The notes under the pieces: generated by a model
Seen by the model: only the letters and a program-made list of their open reading frames with translations
Database searches by the model: none
What the model was told of the DNA's origin: nothing
Assembly: GCA_010025655.1 (NCBI GenBank)
Contig: RGSV01000029.1
Coordinates: forward strand, 1-10,097
Direction: 5' to 3'
Origin: Acidimicrobiia bacterium
GTDB lineage: Bacteria > Actinomycetota > Acidimicrobiia > Acidimicrobiales > Ilumatobacteraceae
Length of the DNA: 10,097 nucleotides
Shown here: piece after piece, positions 9,593 to 10,097 of the stretch
How positions within the stretch are numbered: the stretch's first letter is position 1
Layout: each line of letters starts with the position of its first letter
Made by a program: the position numbers and the translations under genes

Positions 9593-10097
9593 GCGCGTCA
9601 CGCAGCGTGATTACCGCCTGCCGAGCCGCGCTCGCGTAGTCATCGCCACTCGAGGCATACAGCACCGCCCGCGAACTGTTGACGACGAGCCCCGTGCCGT
9701 CGCTGGTGGCGCCGTTGCGCATCACCGCAGCCACATCGCCACCTTGTGCGCCCACGCCCGGCACTAAGAGCGGCAAGTCGCCGACGATTTCCCGCACGCG
9801 GCGCAGCTCGTCGGGTTGTGTGGCACCAACGACGAGGCCTACCGACGCGCGCTTCGACCAGTCGCTCGCTGCGCGGTGAGCCACCGTCTCATAGAGCGCT
9901 GTGCCACTCGTATCGCGCACGGTCTGCAGTTCGGCTGACCCGGGGTTAGACGTGCGACACAATACGAACACCCCTCGATCACGCCGTGCAAAGAACGGCT
10001 CGAGCGAGTCGGTGCCCAACCACGGGTTCACCGTGACGGCGTCGGCGCCGTAGCGGTCGAATGCCTCGCGCGCGTACATCTCGGCGGTGTCACCGAT
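9570..10097 (-). CDS. pyrF: Orotidine 5'-phosphate decarboxylase PyrF, type 2 (partial, C-terminal part)
   Basis: The frame is open to the right edge, so the 5' part, including the catalytic Lys-Asp cluster expected near the N-terminus, lies outside. About 175 residues are visible. Typical type 2 signatures are GADAVTVNPWLGTDSLEPF, then VLCRTSNPGSAELQ, the phosphate-gripping LLVPGVGAQGGD, and GLVVNSSRAVLYAS near the end. The enzyme removes CO2 from OMP to make UMP, the last step of de novo pyrimidine synthesis. The type 2 family is the form used by mycobacteria and other actinomycetes. The stop (TAA, complement of 9570-9572) lies inside the last 23 bases of serA, so the two genes overlap tail to tail. 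The rest of a pyr cluster may lie beyond the window, but that is not shown. Confidence 0.93.
   Translation of the reverse strand: MGDTAEMYAREAFDRYGADAVTVNPWLGTDSLEPFFARRDRGVFVLCRTSNPGSAELQTVRDTSGTALYETVAHRAASDWSKRASVGLVVGATQPDELRRVREIVGDLPLLVPGVGAQGGDVAAVMRNGATSDGTGLVVNSSRAVLYASSGDDYASAARQAVITLRDALNAASRR

Overview
The window looks like chromosomal housekeeping DNA from a high-GC actinomycete. GC is about 60-67% in lines I counted by hand in ligA, the kinase-like gene and the MFS gene. The mnmA-to-ligA neighbourhood, a PASTA kinase-like receptor, an SCP2 protein, a type 2 PyrF, frequent GTG starts and leaderless-looking starts together suggest Actinomycetota. The class Acidimicrobiia (Ilumatobacter-like) is my best guess. 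That placement is inference from gene content; no marker here settles it.

Layout from left to right: the last 21 codons of mnmA (+); a class I methyltransferase-like gene of lower GC (+); a six-helix membrane protein (-), convergent with the methyltransferase gene and divergent from ligA; ligA (+); a small membrane-anchored Ig-like protein (-), convergent with ligA and divergent from the next gene; a four-PASTA kinase-like receptor (+); a DHA2-type MFS exporter (+) that starts just after it; an SCP2 sterol-carrier protein (-), convergent with the MFS gene; serA (+), divergent from the SCP2 gene; and the 3' part of pyrF (-), convergent with and overlapping serA. No RNA genes, CRISPR arrays, insertion sequences or long non-coding stretches were seen. 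The largest gap is about 92 bases.

Three things stand out. First, LigA keeps its adenylation, OB and BRCT domains but lacks about 110-120 residues between OB and HhH. This in-frame gap removes the four-cysteine zinc finger and the first half of the HhH domain. Second, the PASTA receptor is a predicted pseudokinase: the beta-3 lysine, the HRD arginine and the DFG aspartate are all replaced. Third, four genes start exactly six bases after a hexamer resembling an actinobacterial -10 box (TANNNT or near). This suggests leaderless transcripts, and two divergent gene pairs have back-to-back promoters that may share one RNA-polymerase footprint.

Functionally the window mixes tRNA thiolation, DNA joining, envelope sensing, export, lipid binding, serine biosynthesis and pyrimidine biosynthesis. 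No single pathway links them. The only set suggesting a common job is the Ig-like protein, the PASTA pseudokinase and the MFS exporter, all at the cell envelope.
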